This document shows positions 22,474-35,600 of a stretch of DNA of 64,000 nt, piece after piece. Both the position numbers and the translations under genes were made by a program. Numbering within the stretch: the first letter of the stretch is position 1; every line of letters starts with the position of its first letter. Source of the DNA: Paraspadella gotoi (lineage: Eukaryota > Chaetognatha); assembly GCA_051294375.1 (NCBI GenBank), contig CM119265.1:5438556-5502555 (forward strand). Reading direction: 5' to 3'. A model generated the notes under the pieces. It saw only the letters and a list, made by a program, of their open reading frames with translations, had not been told where the DNA came from and searched no databases.

Positions 22474-24329
22474 ATGAATTTCTCGTTCGCCGGGTGCGGA
22501 TTTTTGGGCGTTTACCACATGGGCGTGGCCGCCTGTTTGCAGAACAACGTGCCGGATCTAGTGGACAGGTGCAAGTTCGCCGGGGCGTCGGCCGGTGCCA
22601 TAACTTGCACCTGGCTCCTACTTCACGGCGACATGGGTAGGTCTTGCTGGAGTTTGTTTGATTTTTTTTATTTCCGTAGACTTTTAAAGTTTTTCAATTT
22701 TGTCGTTTCTAGGAGAGGCCATGGAGGACACTTTGGCCATCGTGACCTCAGCTAAGGAGACACCTTTCGGCCCCCTGCACCCTTCCTTCAAGGTCGTCGA
22801 CAAACTCCGACAAGGTTACATTTTGGCCAGATGAATATTTCATGAATGGATCCATCGTTGGTTTTGAAATTCCGAGTGTTCCCTCGACGATTTCAGTTTA
22901 AGTTAAATTAAATGATGTATTAAACTAAAAAAAATATTTCAAGGGAGCACCCGGAATTGAACCGAGGACCTCTCGATCTGCAGTCGAATGCTCTGCCGCT
23001 GAGCTATGCTCCCGACGTTGTGTGTAATCTCTTTGAATAAAATGGCTTTCAAGGCCCCATCGTTGCCAGCATATAACTAATTTAGTAATAGCTGTGTATC
23101 AATAATACTCTGAATGCTTTACCACTTTCCTACCCACTACTATTAAATAAAAATTGGTCTCCACATAACAGTGACGCGTAATTGTTATCGAGCCCATGAC
23201 CGGCGCAAGCCGGGTCAGCTCTATAATGTTTTAGTATTGCTTCTCTTTGTGACGTAGTCGTCGTCGTCGTCGGCGCTCACCTTTTGTATAAAAAACTACT
23301 ACTGCGCTTTTATAGTTTTTTGGCTGGACTTTCCGTTTTTTTTTAAAATAAAATTATTAATGAATTATTAATAAAGTTTAAAAGTGTGCGATCATAAGTA
23401 AGTTAAAAAATTAGATATGGCTTCCATTGAACTAGCTTTTGATATTTTCTATTAATTTGGGATTTAAGTATTTTTTGTTTTGAATTTCACTTAAATTATG
23501 ATTTACGCAATATCCAAATGAGATTATAGTACTCCCATTATATATCAAATTTAGTTATGAATCTTTAGCTATTTCACACACCCTATTCGCGCCCCACAAC
23601 CGTACTCATACCCCACCTCACCTTCCCCGCACCAGACTGACCATCTCACACCCACCCACACACCCCTCCCTCCCCCCCCCCTCCTCCTTCATCTCAACAC
23701 TCCGTCTCATCCACCTCCTCCACCATCCCCCCCACCCCCCCACACACCTCCCCACCCGCCCCCGCACACCACCCCACCCCCCCCCCTCCACCCCCACACC
23801 CCACACCCCCACCCCACCCCACCCACCCGCCCCCGACCTTTTTCCCCCTCCCCTCCACCCCCTCCCCCGCCCCCCCACACCACGAGAAGCCCTCCCCCAC
23901 CTCCATCACACTCTCACCCGCCTCTCACATCCATCCGTATACCACCTCAAACATCAACAACCATACCAACCCACTCTCTCCTCTCACCCACCACCCCACC
24001 CGCCCCCACACTCCAACGCGACCTCTCGCGAAAAATCTGCGACAAGTCTTCATTCGTACACTGCTCAAATCCTCTTGCCCTTTATTTATTATTTTTAATT
24101 ATATATATTTTTTTTTTAGGTCGCTGCCTTTTTGAATCATTTAAAAAACGAGTTCAGTTTCTCTTGTCTCTCTTTGTGTGCGATCTCTTGCGTGATCGTT
24201 CGTTTTTTGAAAAATTCTGATTATTTTTTTCTTTCTAAAAAACATATATATTGATCAGGCGCGGCCTTTTCTGAATCGTTTAAAAAAAACGAGTTCAGGC
24301 TCTCTCTCTCTCTCCCTCCGTCTCCCTCC

Positions 24330-24373
<44 letters not shown>

Positions 24374-24737
24374 TTTTTACAAAAAAAAAATTATTCACTT
24401 TGTTTTACCACCGTTTTTGAAAAATTCTTATGATTCTTTCCTTCTAAAAACTTTTATTATCGCCATTTATTCCGCGCTTCTTTCTCAATACAAAATCCCA
24501 ATTTACATCTGAGATTTTTCGTGGATTTTTTTGAGAAAATGTGAAGAATAACTTACTTGACCTGGATTTCGTGGCCGTTGCGGGGGCAACGAGTAAACTA
24601 TGTCGAGGAACATGACCTAATAACGCGTTTTGATGGCAACGGAAACGTTACGTGTATAAAAAAAATCAACTTGACCGAGATCACGCGATATTAAAACAAG
24701 GTGGACCTAATATTGCGTATCGTTGGCGGGAAAACTT

Positions 24738-24800
<63 letters not shown>

Positions 24801-24849
24801 TTACAAAAAAAAAAATTTATTCACTTGTAAACGAGTAAACGAGTTCCGG

Positions 24850-24893
<44 letters not shown>

Positions 24894-25124
24894 TTCTCTC
24901 TTCTTCTCTCTATCTGTCTCTCTCTCTCTTTCTCTTCTTTCTATCTCTTTTTTTTGTACAAAAATAATTTTTAGTCACCTTTTTTTCACCTCCGTCATTA
25001 AACGAGTTCCGGCTCTCTCTATCTCTCTCTCTCTCTTTTTTTTTTACAAAAAAAAATTTTTTAGTCACTTTTTTTTTCACCAGGGCGACGAGTAAACGAG
25101 TAAACGAGTTCCGGCTCTGTTCAG

Positions 25125-25172
<48 letters not shown>

Positions 25173-26447
25173 ACGTCGTTCGTTTTTGAAAAATTCTTAT
25201 TATTTTTTCCTTCTAAAAACTTTTTTATCGCCATTTATTTTTTTTTCTCTATACAAAATCCCAAATTTACATCCGAGATTTTCCATGGATTCATTTTAGA
25301 AAAAAATGCAGGCAATGTCACATGTACATCAGCTTGCTGCTGTACATATAGCTGTTATATGTCCGGCAAACTGCGCGGATTAATTTAATTGCATATATAA
25401 CTTTCTACCAAAAAAAAATTTTTGTTTTTGTTTATTACTGTAACTTTGGACCGGTCGGCCCACTATTGGCAAATTATATCTAAAATAGGAGTTGAGAAGA
25501 GAGATATTGTCAAATTAAACATTACTTTTTTTGTTATTCTTAACAATTTTTATACAATTTTTAAAATTGTAAATTTTTTTAGTGTTAAATATATTTAATC
25601 ATTTTATTCTTTTTTAAAAATAATATTATTTGAGTTGGGATAAATATTTATAAAATTAAGTTAAATATGCAAATATGAAATTTGACCTCGGTTGGTTTTC
25701 TCTTAAAAAAAAAGAACAATCTAAAATTTCATTCTAGATTAAAAATTTTTAAGATGAGGACCTAAATTTTTTTTTGATAAGTAAAAAAAATATTAGAAAG
25801 GAAAAGAGTTCGTCCCTACTCAGATACGTCGAAAAAACGAGTTCAGCTCTGCAGCGGGCGGTCCAGCTTCTCTCTATCTTTCTCTCTCTCTTCTTCTTCT
25901 CTCTCTCTCTCTCTTTTTTCTTTCTATTTATTCCGCCATTTATTCCCGCGCTTTTTTCTCAATACAAAATCCCAAATTTTACATCCGAGATTTTCGTGAA
26001 TTTTTTTCAAAAAATTTTGATTATTCTTTATATAAACGAGAGGTGAACAACTGACCAGCCTCTCTCACTCTTTCTCTCTCTCTCTCTCTTCATATGACTT
26101 AAACGTGTGCAAACTAAAGGACAAATAACGCAATGCCACGCCCCCTTCGAATTGGCAGATTTCGAGAAACGTCTCCCGCCCGACGCTCACATTCGTTGCT
26201 CTGGCCGATTGGCGATTTCCCTCACTCGTGTCCCCGACGGAAAAAACGTCGTTGTGTCTCACTTCCGGTCGAGGGATGACCTCATCCAGGCGATCTCTTG
26301 CGTGATCGTCTCGTTTTTTTGAAAAATTCTGATTATTTTTTTCTTTTCTAAAAAACAAATATATTTGATCAGGCGCGGCGCCTTTTCTGATCGTTTAAAA
26401 AAAACGAGTTCAGGCTCTCTCTCTCTCTCCCTCCGTTCTCCCTCCGT

Positions 26448-26487
<40 letters not shown>

Positions 26488-26876
26488 TTTTTTTTACAAA
26501 AAAAAAAATTATTCACTTTTGTTTTACCACCGTTTTTTGAAAAAAAATTTCTTACTGATTTCTTTCCTTCTAAAAAAAACTTTTTATTATGCCATTTATC
26601 TCCGTGCTTCTTTCTTCAATACCAAAATCAAATTTAATCTGAGATATTTTCGTGATTTTTTTGAGAGAAAATGTGAAGAATAACTTTACCTTGACCTGGA
26701 TTTCGTGGCCGTTGCGGGCAACGAGGTTAAACTATGTCGAGGAACATGACCTAAATACGCGTTTTTGATGGCAACGGAAAGTTACAGTTGTATTAAAAAA
26801 AAAAATCAACTTGACCGAGATTCACGCCGATATAAACAAGGGATGTGACCTAATATATTCGCGTATCGTTGGCGGG

Positions 26877-26907
<31 letters not shown>

Positions 26908-27013
26908 CTCTTTCTCCTCTCTCTCTTCTCTCTCTCTCTCTTTTTTTTTACAAAAAAAAAAAATTTTTATTCACTTTGTAAACGAGTAAACGAGTTCCGG
27001 CTCTCTTCTCTCT

Positions 27014-27044
<31 letters not shown>

Positions 27045-27303
27045 TCTCTCTCTCTCTCTCTTCTAGTTCTCTCTATCTGTCTCCTCTCTTCTCTTTCTCT
27101 CTTTCTATCTTCTTTTTTTTGTACAAAAATTAATTTTTAGTCACCTTTTTTTTCACCTCCGGCTTCTATTAAACGAGTTTCCGGCTCTCTCTATCTCTCT
27201 CTCTCTCCTTTTTTTTTTTACAAAAAAAAAATTTTTTTAGTCACTTTTTTTTTTTCACCAGCGACTGAGAGTAAACGAGTAAACGAGTTCCGGCTCTGTT
27301 CAG

Positions 27304-27349
<46 letters not shown>

Positions 27350-28506
27350 ACGATCGTTTCGTTTGTTTTTTGAAAAAATTCTTATTATTTTTTCCTTCTA
27401 AAAAACTTTTATTATCGCCATTTATTTTTTTTTCTCTATACAAAATCCCAAATTTACATCCCGAGATTTTCATGGATTTCTTTAGAAAAAAATGCAGCAA
27501 CAATGTCACATGTACATCAGCTTTGCTGCTGTACATAAAGCTGTTATATGTCCGGCAAACTGCGCGGATATTAATTTAATTGCATATATAACTTTCTACC
27601 AAAAAAAATTTTTTTGTTTTTGTTTATTACTGTAACTTTGGACCGGTCGGCCACTATTGGCAAATTATATCTAAATAGGAGTTGAGAAGAGGTGATATTG
27701 TCAAAATTAAACATTACCTTTTTTTGTTATTCTAACAATTTTTTACAATTTTTAAAATTGTAAATTTTTTTAGTGTATATATTTTAAATCATTTTTATTC
27801 TTTTTTAAAATAATAATTATTTGAGTATGGGAAATAAATATTTTTATAAATTAGTAAATATGCAAATATGAAAATTTGACCTCGGTTCTGGTTTTCGTCT
27901 TTAAAAAAAAAGAACAATCTAAATTTCATTTCTTAGATTAAAACTTTTTAAGAATGAGGGACCTAAATTTTTTTTTTATAAGTAAAAAAAATATTAGAAA
28001 GGAAAAGAAAGAGTTCGTCCCTACTCAAATACGTCGAAAAAACGAGTTCAGCTCTGGCAGGGCGGGTCCAGCTTCTCTCTATCCTTTTCTCTCTCTTCTC
28101 TATCTCTCTCTTCTCTTCTTCTCTCTTTTTTTTCTTTCTATTTATTCCGCCATTTTTTCCGCGGCTTTTTCTCAATACAAAATCCCAAATTTTACATCCG
28201 AGATTTTCGTGAATTTTTTTTCAAAAAATTTTTGATTATTTCTTATATAAACGAGAGTGGAAAACTGACCAGCCTCTCTCACTCTTTCTCTCTCTCTCTC
28301 TCTTCATATGACTTAAACGTGTGCAAACTAAAGGACAAATAACGCAATGCCCACGCCCCCTTCGAATTGGCAGATTTCGAGAAACGTCTCCCGCCCGACG
28401 CTCACATTCGTTGCTCTGGCCGATTGGCGATTTCCCTCACTCGTGTCCCCGACGGAAAAAACGTCGTTGTGTCTCACTTCCGGTCGAGGGATGACCTCAT
28501 CCAGGC

Positions 28507-28568
<62 letters not shown>

Positions 28569-28588
28569 AGAGAAGAAGAGAGAGAAAG

Positions 28589-28623
<35 letters not shown>

Positions 28624-28663
28624 CGAGAGAGGAGAGAGAGAGAAAGAGGGAGAGAGAAAAGAG

Positions 28664-28706
<43 letters not shown>

Positions 28707-31700
28707 GGGAGAGAGAGAGAAGANNNNNNNNNNNNNNNNNNNNNNNNNAGAGAGAGAGAGGGAGAGAGAGAGAGAAAGAGATGTAAAATTCTCCCAGGAA
28801 CTAAAACCGGGACTGGTTCGGACTGGTTACTCTCTCTCTATCTCTCCTAAAAAAGTAATCTTTTTTGCGTAACTACAATCTTAAGAAAACCTACTGCAAT
28901 CTCTCTCTCTGCAAAACCTCGACTTATCGAGAATAATTTAGCGAACTTAAAACTCTCTCGTCAACTGACAGAAACAACTTTTGTCTTTACGATTTTTTTT
29001 AAATTTCGTAAACGACTGTACTGCTGGCATAAGTTACGTCACGATTTTAAAACTGGAAGAACCATTTGTATTTCGACTCTCGCTTCTTCGCCTCAAATTG
29101 CTCCTCCACTCTCGTCGTAACTCTGGCGCCCTCTTCCAAAATTTCTCGCGGTAGCTCCCGCATGAATTGATCCAGGAACTCTTTTCTCATTGTCTTTGAG
29201 TCACGGGAGTTGACGAGCTTCTGGGCGCGTCTCGCCGCTTCTCCCACGCCCTCCGTGCCGCCTTTGACGATCTCGGTTATTACGGCGTCAAAGTTTCGGT
29301 CGCTGAGCGTCTGTTCAGAGACGGCCAGCGTCTCTTCGACGTTGTATGCCTGTAGTGAAAGAAAATTAGTTGTTTATGAGATTCGTTTGAGAAATGATTG
29401 AGCAACGCTACTTAGAGCGACCATCTACATTACTTGATGGTACCATCCGGATGGAATAAGGACAACATCTCCGGGATATTGATCGAATTCCATGATGGAT
29501 TCGGATGCCAATGATTTCTTCCCAATCGGAGAAAACAGATCCAATTCACTGTTGTACTTTATGCAGTCCAATGGAAAGTTGCACCTGATTTAAAAAAAAT
29601 TGTAAAATTCACGGTTTTTCTTACTAATTCGCTTGAAGGAATGAGTATATTTCTTTTCTCACCTCTGTCCTTCAGCCACCTTCAACGTCCCTTCATTCCC
29701 CGGCACCACCAACTTCCACCGTTTCCGGCCCCAAATGACCGTCGAAATTCCAGTCCAATTGTAAGGGTCCACGTGGAGCGGTGATCTCGACCCGCGAGAA
29801 CCCCAAAGGAGCATCCTGTCCCATGGACGGATCTGGGAGGGGCGGTGGGTTCAGAGGGTGTGCCGTGAGGGTCTGGTTTTAGGAGGCGGTCGGAGACTGA
29901 TTGTTTATTTTCTTTTTTAAATCCGTTTTCCTCCTTACTTCCTCCGCGAATCGATCGAAGAGGTCTTCGCCCTTGACGTCGCCCAGCTGCGCCCGAAGAT
30001 CCGGCTGTGTTCGGAGGAAGTGCTCGTCCTCGATGTAAACCCAGTCGTCCGCGTTGTCGCTCGTGTTATTAGAAGCTTCGACGAACCACTTCAAAGTTTC
30101 TATGGAGCCTGAAAGGAAGCGACATTCTATAATCTATAGTCTCGGCGCGAAATGAAGCAAAGAACCATCATTAACCAAAGAGGGCTCACCAGATGTCTCT
30201 CCCGCTTCTTTACTCTTCACCATAACTAACTCGTCGCCAAACTTCTCAACGAACCACTTCCGAGTCCACGAGAGTGCCGGCCAATCAGCGGCCGCCTTCC
30301 TCGCGACAGCCGGCCAATCATCGTCGAAGTCTTCATCCACCCGACGAAAATCTTCGGCGCGAATCTCGACGATGCTTTTCGACCGCGCTGGCGCCTTCGA
30401 GTCTTCGACGAACGGTTGCGAGGATCTCCAGACGGAAGCAAGATGGATGATGAGCATTAAGATGAGGGAGGATTGTTTGAAGAGGCTCGTCCACCGAGGT
30501 TTGATCGAGAGAGCGGCGAAGTGGGCGGCGAGATCTGCGGAAGAGTCGGACGGAGGACGATCGAGATCCTTGTCGGAATGCGCATGCCGACGATTTCGAA
30601 TCCCGTCGACTGTCGCTTCGAAACGGATTCCATAATCTTCATTTTCGACGGATTTTGCGTCTCGAGCGATCTCGAAATTCGTTTCCTCTTCGACTTCCGA
30701 ATTGTCATTTTGGTTTCTCAAATACGCGATGTCTTTTGTTGTTTCGATCGCGAAATTGTTTTCCTTTTCTTCGACTAGAGGCGACGCGGCGCCACTGTCG
30801 ACGCCGCTGTCGTCGTCGACGCTCCTTTGTTTCGCGTTCATCAATTCAATTGCGACATCAAATCACCGCTTTTAAAAATAAAGAGGGCGTTTTAAATAGG
30901 TCGAAAACAAAAGATATAGATTATGAATATGGATACATGCCAACACAAATGTGGGAGAGAAAGAATGCATTGATTATTTTTGATTCGTAAAAAATCAGAA
31001 AACTTTCCCGACGGATAAAGTTTAATTTTCTTGACTCTTCTCCTCTCTTCATGTGTTTTTGTTTCGTTCAGGAAAGCCTTCGAAAATTGTTTATCTCTTT
31101 TTCTCTTTGATAGTTTACCGAGTCTTAAGAGAATGTCTATCAAATGAAGTCGGAGATAAAGTAACCAATGAAAGTGTCGTAGAAAATCCATTCAAGAAAG
31201 ATTAGGTAACTGAGAGAGAAGGATGGGATGCGATGCGAAGGGGAATTGGGGGGGGGGGGAGATGGGAGAGAGAAAACAAAGCTAAAGCAATTCAAATATT
31301 TTTTTAATTATAATTAATATGTAGTTTACAAAAAACTACTGAGACGGAAACGTATGATACGAGAAAACATCAGAAAGATGTACGAGGGAACATCCGGATT
31401 TGAACCGGAGACCTCTCGATCTGCAGTCGAATGCTCTACCGCTGAGCTATGCTCCCATGAGTTATTTCACTTATGATGTAATACTAATACCGGTTGAGTG
31501 TATTATTAAACATATTCGAAAGTAAAAAATAGGGACACATCAATACCACCATCTCTCCAGGGAACACCCGGATTTGAACCGGGGACCTCTCGATCTGCAG
31601 TCGAATGCTCTACCGCTGAGCTATGCTCCCATGAGTTTTTCAACTTACGATGTTAAGTAATACTAGTACAAGTTGAGTGTATTATTAAACAATTATTTGC

Positions 31701-32631
31701 ACATTTTCAAAATAAAATATATGGATACATTCTTACCACTGTTGCATCAGGGAGCACCCGGATTTGAACCGGGGACCTCTCGATCTGCAGTCGAATGCTC
31801 TACCGCTGAGCTATACTCCCATACATAGTAGTCTAAAGGTAATCTAAGTGCATATTAATTAATTACTGCTGAATGTATTATTAAAGCTTTCTCTTTATAA
31901 AATTAGAGTGCAGCTAACCATTTTTCCAATAATTATGAAATGCAATAATTATTACTCCGAATACGTCTTTCTTCCAGGGAACACCCGGAATTGAACCAGG
32001 GACCTCTCGATCTGCAGTCGAATGCTCTACCGCTGAGCTATGTTCCCTGAGATCCTTTTTGCCTCCCAGTTCCGCTAATATTTACCCACTACTTGACAAG
32101 GCTTATAAACTATAATGTAAACATTTCTATTTTCAATTTCCATACACAATCGACAATCAGGCGAGGCCTGGTTAATTCTCGCCCGGCTCACCGAAAAATG
32201 ACGAGCGCCTGAGTGATGCATTCGATCAAAGAGTTTTGCCTGATGGCGGATGCGGCAGAGAAGACGGATTTGTCAAAGGCGAAGCAGAGCTCCTTCTCTC
32301 GCTCCGTTCTGGTGATGGGGTCGGAGAAATATGAACGATTAAATACGGATTGAAAAATAAGATAAGATAAGATAAGATAAGATAAGATAAGATAAGATAA
32401 GATAAGATTTGCAAAACAGAAAGAAAATACAGAGAAGATTTTAAAAAAGGGGACAAGCGAAAATATTCGTTGACATGACAGCTATGATTAAAAGCAAAAA
32501 TCGTTTCATATTGTCGACCTTTTTTCGGCCTTTCTCAAATCCGATATATTTTCAAGGTCGTTTTTTATTCAATTTTTATATATGAATACTGATCCGATTA
32601 ATACTAATGCAGAATGCACAGCATAATACAT

Positions 32632-32693
<62 letters not shown>

Positions 32694-35600
32694 CGAGAGA
32701 GGAGAAACGCACCGAAAGTTTTGTGCCTCGCAAAATTCCTGGCCGTTATTGTAGGCGTCCGAGAGTTTTCGCCCGTTGTAAAAAGCGTCGGAACAGTTTT
32801 GGAAGACCATGTCGCAAAAGTCCTTGCAAACAATTGCTTGGTCGTCCACGTACCTGTTATAAGGCAAAACTCTAGTGATTGTAAACTAATTAGTGACTGC
32901 CATTCCTCGTTGCTATACAAATAGGATTCAAATTCCAGATAGTAGCCCACCAAAGATATTGCTCGGGCGAGCACCAAAAGCACATCAGGTAGTTGAGGGT
33001 GTTCTTGCAATCCTTGGAGGCGCCGTAAATTTTAAACATGGATTTAAAGACTGCCGTCACTTCTGTGCGGCGACAGCAGGCGTTGGAGGAATACCTGCAC
33101 AAAGGATTTTCTTAATTATTTCAAATGGAAAATCCTCGATTTACCTGTAAATATTTTTTTTTTTTTTATCGAAGCTAAAAAATAATGTAGAATTTTAAAC
33201 AAAGAATCGCTTGACTCTTTTGACAAAAAAAAACTAATATAAAGGTCAAGTACTCATTTTACCTTTAAGTCACCCAAGGTCTTTCAGTGTTCACTCGTCA
33301 GAAAATACATTCTTTCGATCAAATTTTTATTAGAAAATTGCTCAAGATTACAAATCAGCTGATTTCTAATCAGCAAAGTTGGCGAGTCAGGGCTTTAAGC
33401 CTTCGCTTTAGCTATAGGTCCCATTTTTTTTCTCTAGACAGTTGTAGTTATATCAAGTTCTATCTTGTTTCATTCTTACAACCCTGTGACTTATTAGGAA
33501 AAAGTTTATTATGTATCAATTTTTATACATTTCTTCTTTCTCCAAATTTCCATCCCCTTCTTCCGCGCCTCATCCCTTCACCTACCAAGTGCAGTTTTCC
33601 AAATTGGACTGAGGTTCCGGGTATCGGAATCCGTGAAAGTAGGTGCAAGGATTTTGGGCGGAGGCAGAGTACTTGTTGTCGTATCTCGACAATTCCGTCA
33701 GGCTGATCAAGTCGTCTTCGGCGAGCAGCTCCGAGCCGAAACCCGACAAGAGAACCTTCAAACAAAATGGATTTTGGTTGATCTTGGATACTTTTCGTTC
33801 TTAATTCGAATATAGAATGCAGTCATTAAAAAGAAAAAAAAACCAAAACCAATAAAATACTCACCCTTTGCTCCTTCATCGAGAATTCATTATTCATCTC
33901 CACACAGTTCATTAAGGTGGCCAGAAATAGCAACAGGGAAAGTTCAGCTGATCCAGGGCCCATTTCGAGAGTCCAGGGGGATTGAAAGCGGGAGATGTTG
34001 GCTAATTGTTTTTCGTTCGTTCAATTTCGATCCTTTTTTCGGATTTGTTATCGAGAGAAAGAAAAGAGCGACCGATATGTTTACGTTGCGGGGTTGAAGC
34101 AAAAACTAGCGATCCGTTTATCTGCCTAGATTTTGTGACGCTCAAGATGTGACTCGTTCAGAAGGTTGAAGACGCTTTCTCTTCCCCATGACTTTACAAA
34201 TGAATGGGATGCTCTTCTTCCGTATTTCACTCCCCCCTCTCTATCTCTTAAAGTATTTTTTTTTTCTTGTGACGCCCGGCATCAGCACGCGTAAAAAAAC
34301 GAGCGCGCGGAAGTCCGGGAGCCATGTTGAAATGAGAAAACAAAAGACGTGCGAAACCTTAGCATGAAATTTCAAGAAGACAAAAAGTTATTAGAATTAT
34401 GAAAAAAAAAGGAAAGGAATACTTTTTATAGTTCTAGCTTCTTGAATAAGTAACTGAACGGCTAGAAATTAGTTATGAATTTCGAAAAGTATTCAAAATT
34501 AAATTTGTAAAATTTTTAGGCGCTGCTTTGCACGTCGTTCGTACCAATTTGGTCGGGTTTCGTTCCGCCAGAGTTTAGAGGAGAGGTAATGACTTTTGAA
34601 TTTATTTAAGTGATTAAAGATGAACGTTACCCCCAACGAACAGTTTCCTAACTTGCAATCTCGCTGAATCCGAATTCCCCCCCCCCCAGCGATACATCGA
34701 CGGCGGCCTCAGTGACAATCTTCCTGTCCTCGACGACCACACCGTCACAATCTCGCCTTTTGCCGGCGAGAGCGACATCTGCCCCAAAGACATGAGCAGT
34801 TGCGACATTCACATGCTGTTGGCCAACACCAGCATTCGTTTCACGCAAGTTAGATTTATAAGGGAGAAATTCCTGAAAAAAAAAGGTTTTAATTTAGCAT
34901 AAAATGATTTTTGCCAAAGCCATGATTAATCAATCATAAAAAACTCAAACCGCCACCGAAAAGAAATAACGAATTTGTTTAAAAGGTCCACAACAAAATT
35001 TTATTTCCTCTTACCCGTACAGTAAAGTGATCTTCAGAGAGAATGGATTATAAAAGTTATGATGATGATGATGCAACCAAAAAAGAAAAAAAAGAAAAAA
35101 ACAATATTTATTAAAAACTTCGTTAATTTATTTTCTTATCCAGTCGAACTTTTATCGAATGTCCAAAGCCTTCGTCCCTCCAACCACCGATGTCCTCATC
35201 AAACTCTGTCATCAAGGATACAGCGACTGCTTGCGGTTTCTCGAAAAGAACAGTTAAGTCGGTTTTAAACATTTAGATTATTTGTTTGTTTTTTAAATCT
35301 TCGTCTTTGGGTTCGTGCCAAGCGCTTTATATCAATTCTGTCCCCTTTTATTACTTACCAACGTATTGACTTACCCTCAGATCTACTGAGCTGCCGAACT
35401 CACTCGAGTCTTCGTCATTCGTTCAGCGCCTGTGATTCCGCTCCGAGAAGACGAGTTCGCCGCAGCCTCTCCGCGAATAGGGTAAGTGTGGGTTAAATCG
35501 CACGAGCACTATTATTTTTAAATTTTAAACCGAATTTCTTGTTGCGACTGTTTTATCTTCTAATGATTAAATCTTTTAATCAAGGCAGTATTAAAAAACA

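Noticed and set aside
23618-23909. Gly/Trp/Arg-rich minus-strand frames
   Set aside because: They arise from the C-rich low-complexity tract and have no start context or homology.
28347-28850. Open frame with a long Arg-Glu repeat after lipase exon 3
   Set aside because: It reads past the end of the lipase exon into a (GA)n microsatellite and an N gap. The Arg-Glu part is a translation of simple sequence.
30473-30990. Plus-strand frames opposite the JmjC gene
   Set aside because: They lie antisense to the first JmjC exon and show no domain or splice support.
31385-32047. Four near-identical 72-base units at regular spacing, considered as a CRISPR-like array
   Set aside because: Each unit folds as tRNA-Cys with anticodon GCA; the spacers are 100-160 bases and the genome is animal.
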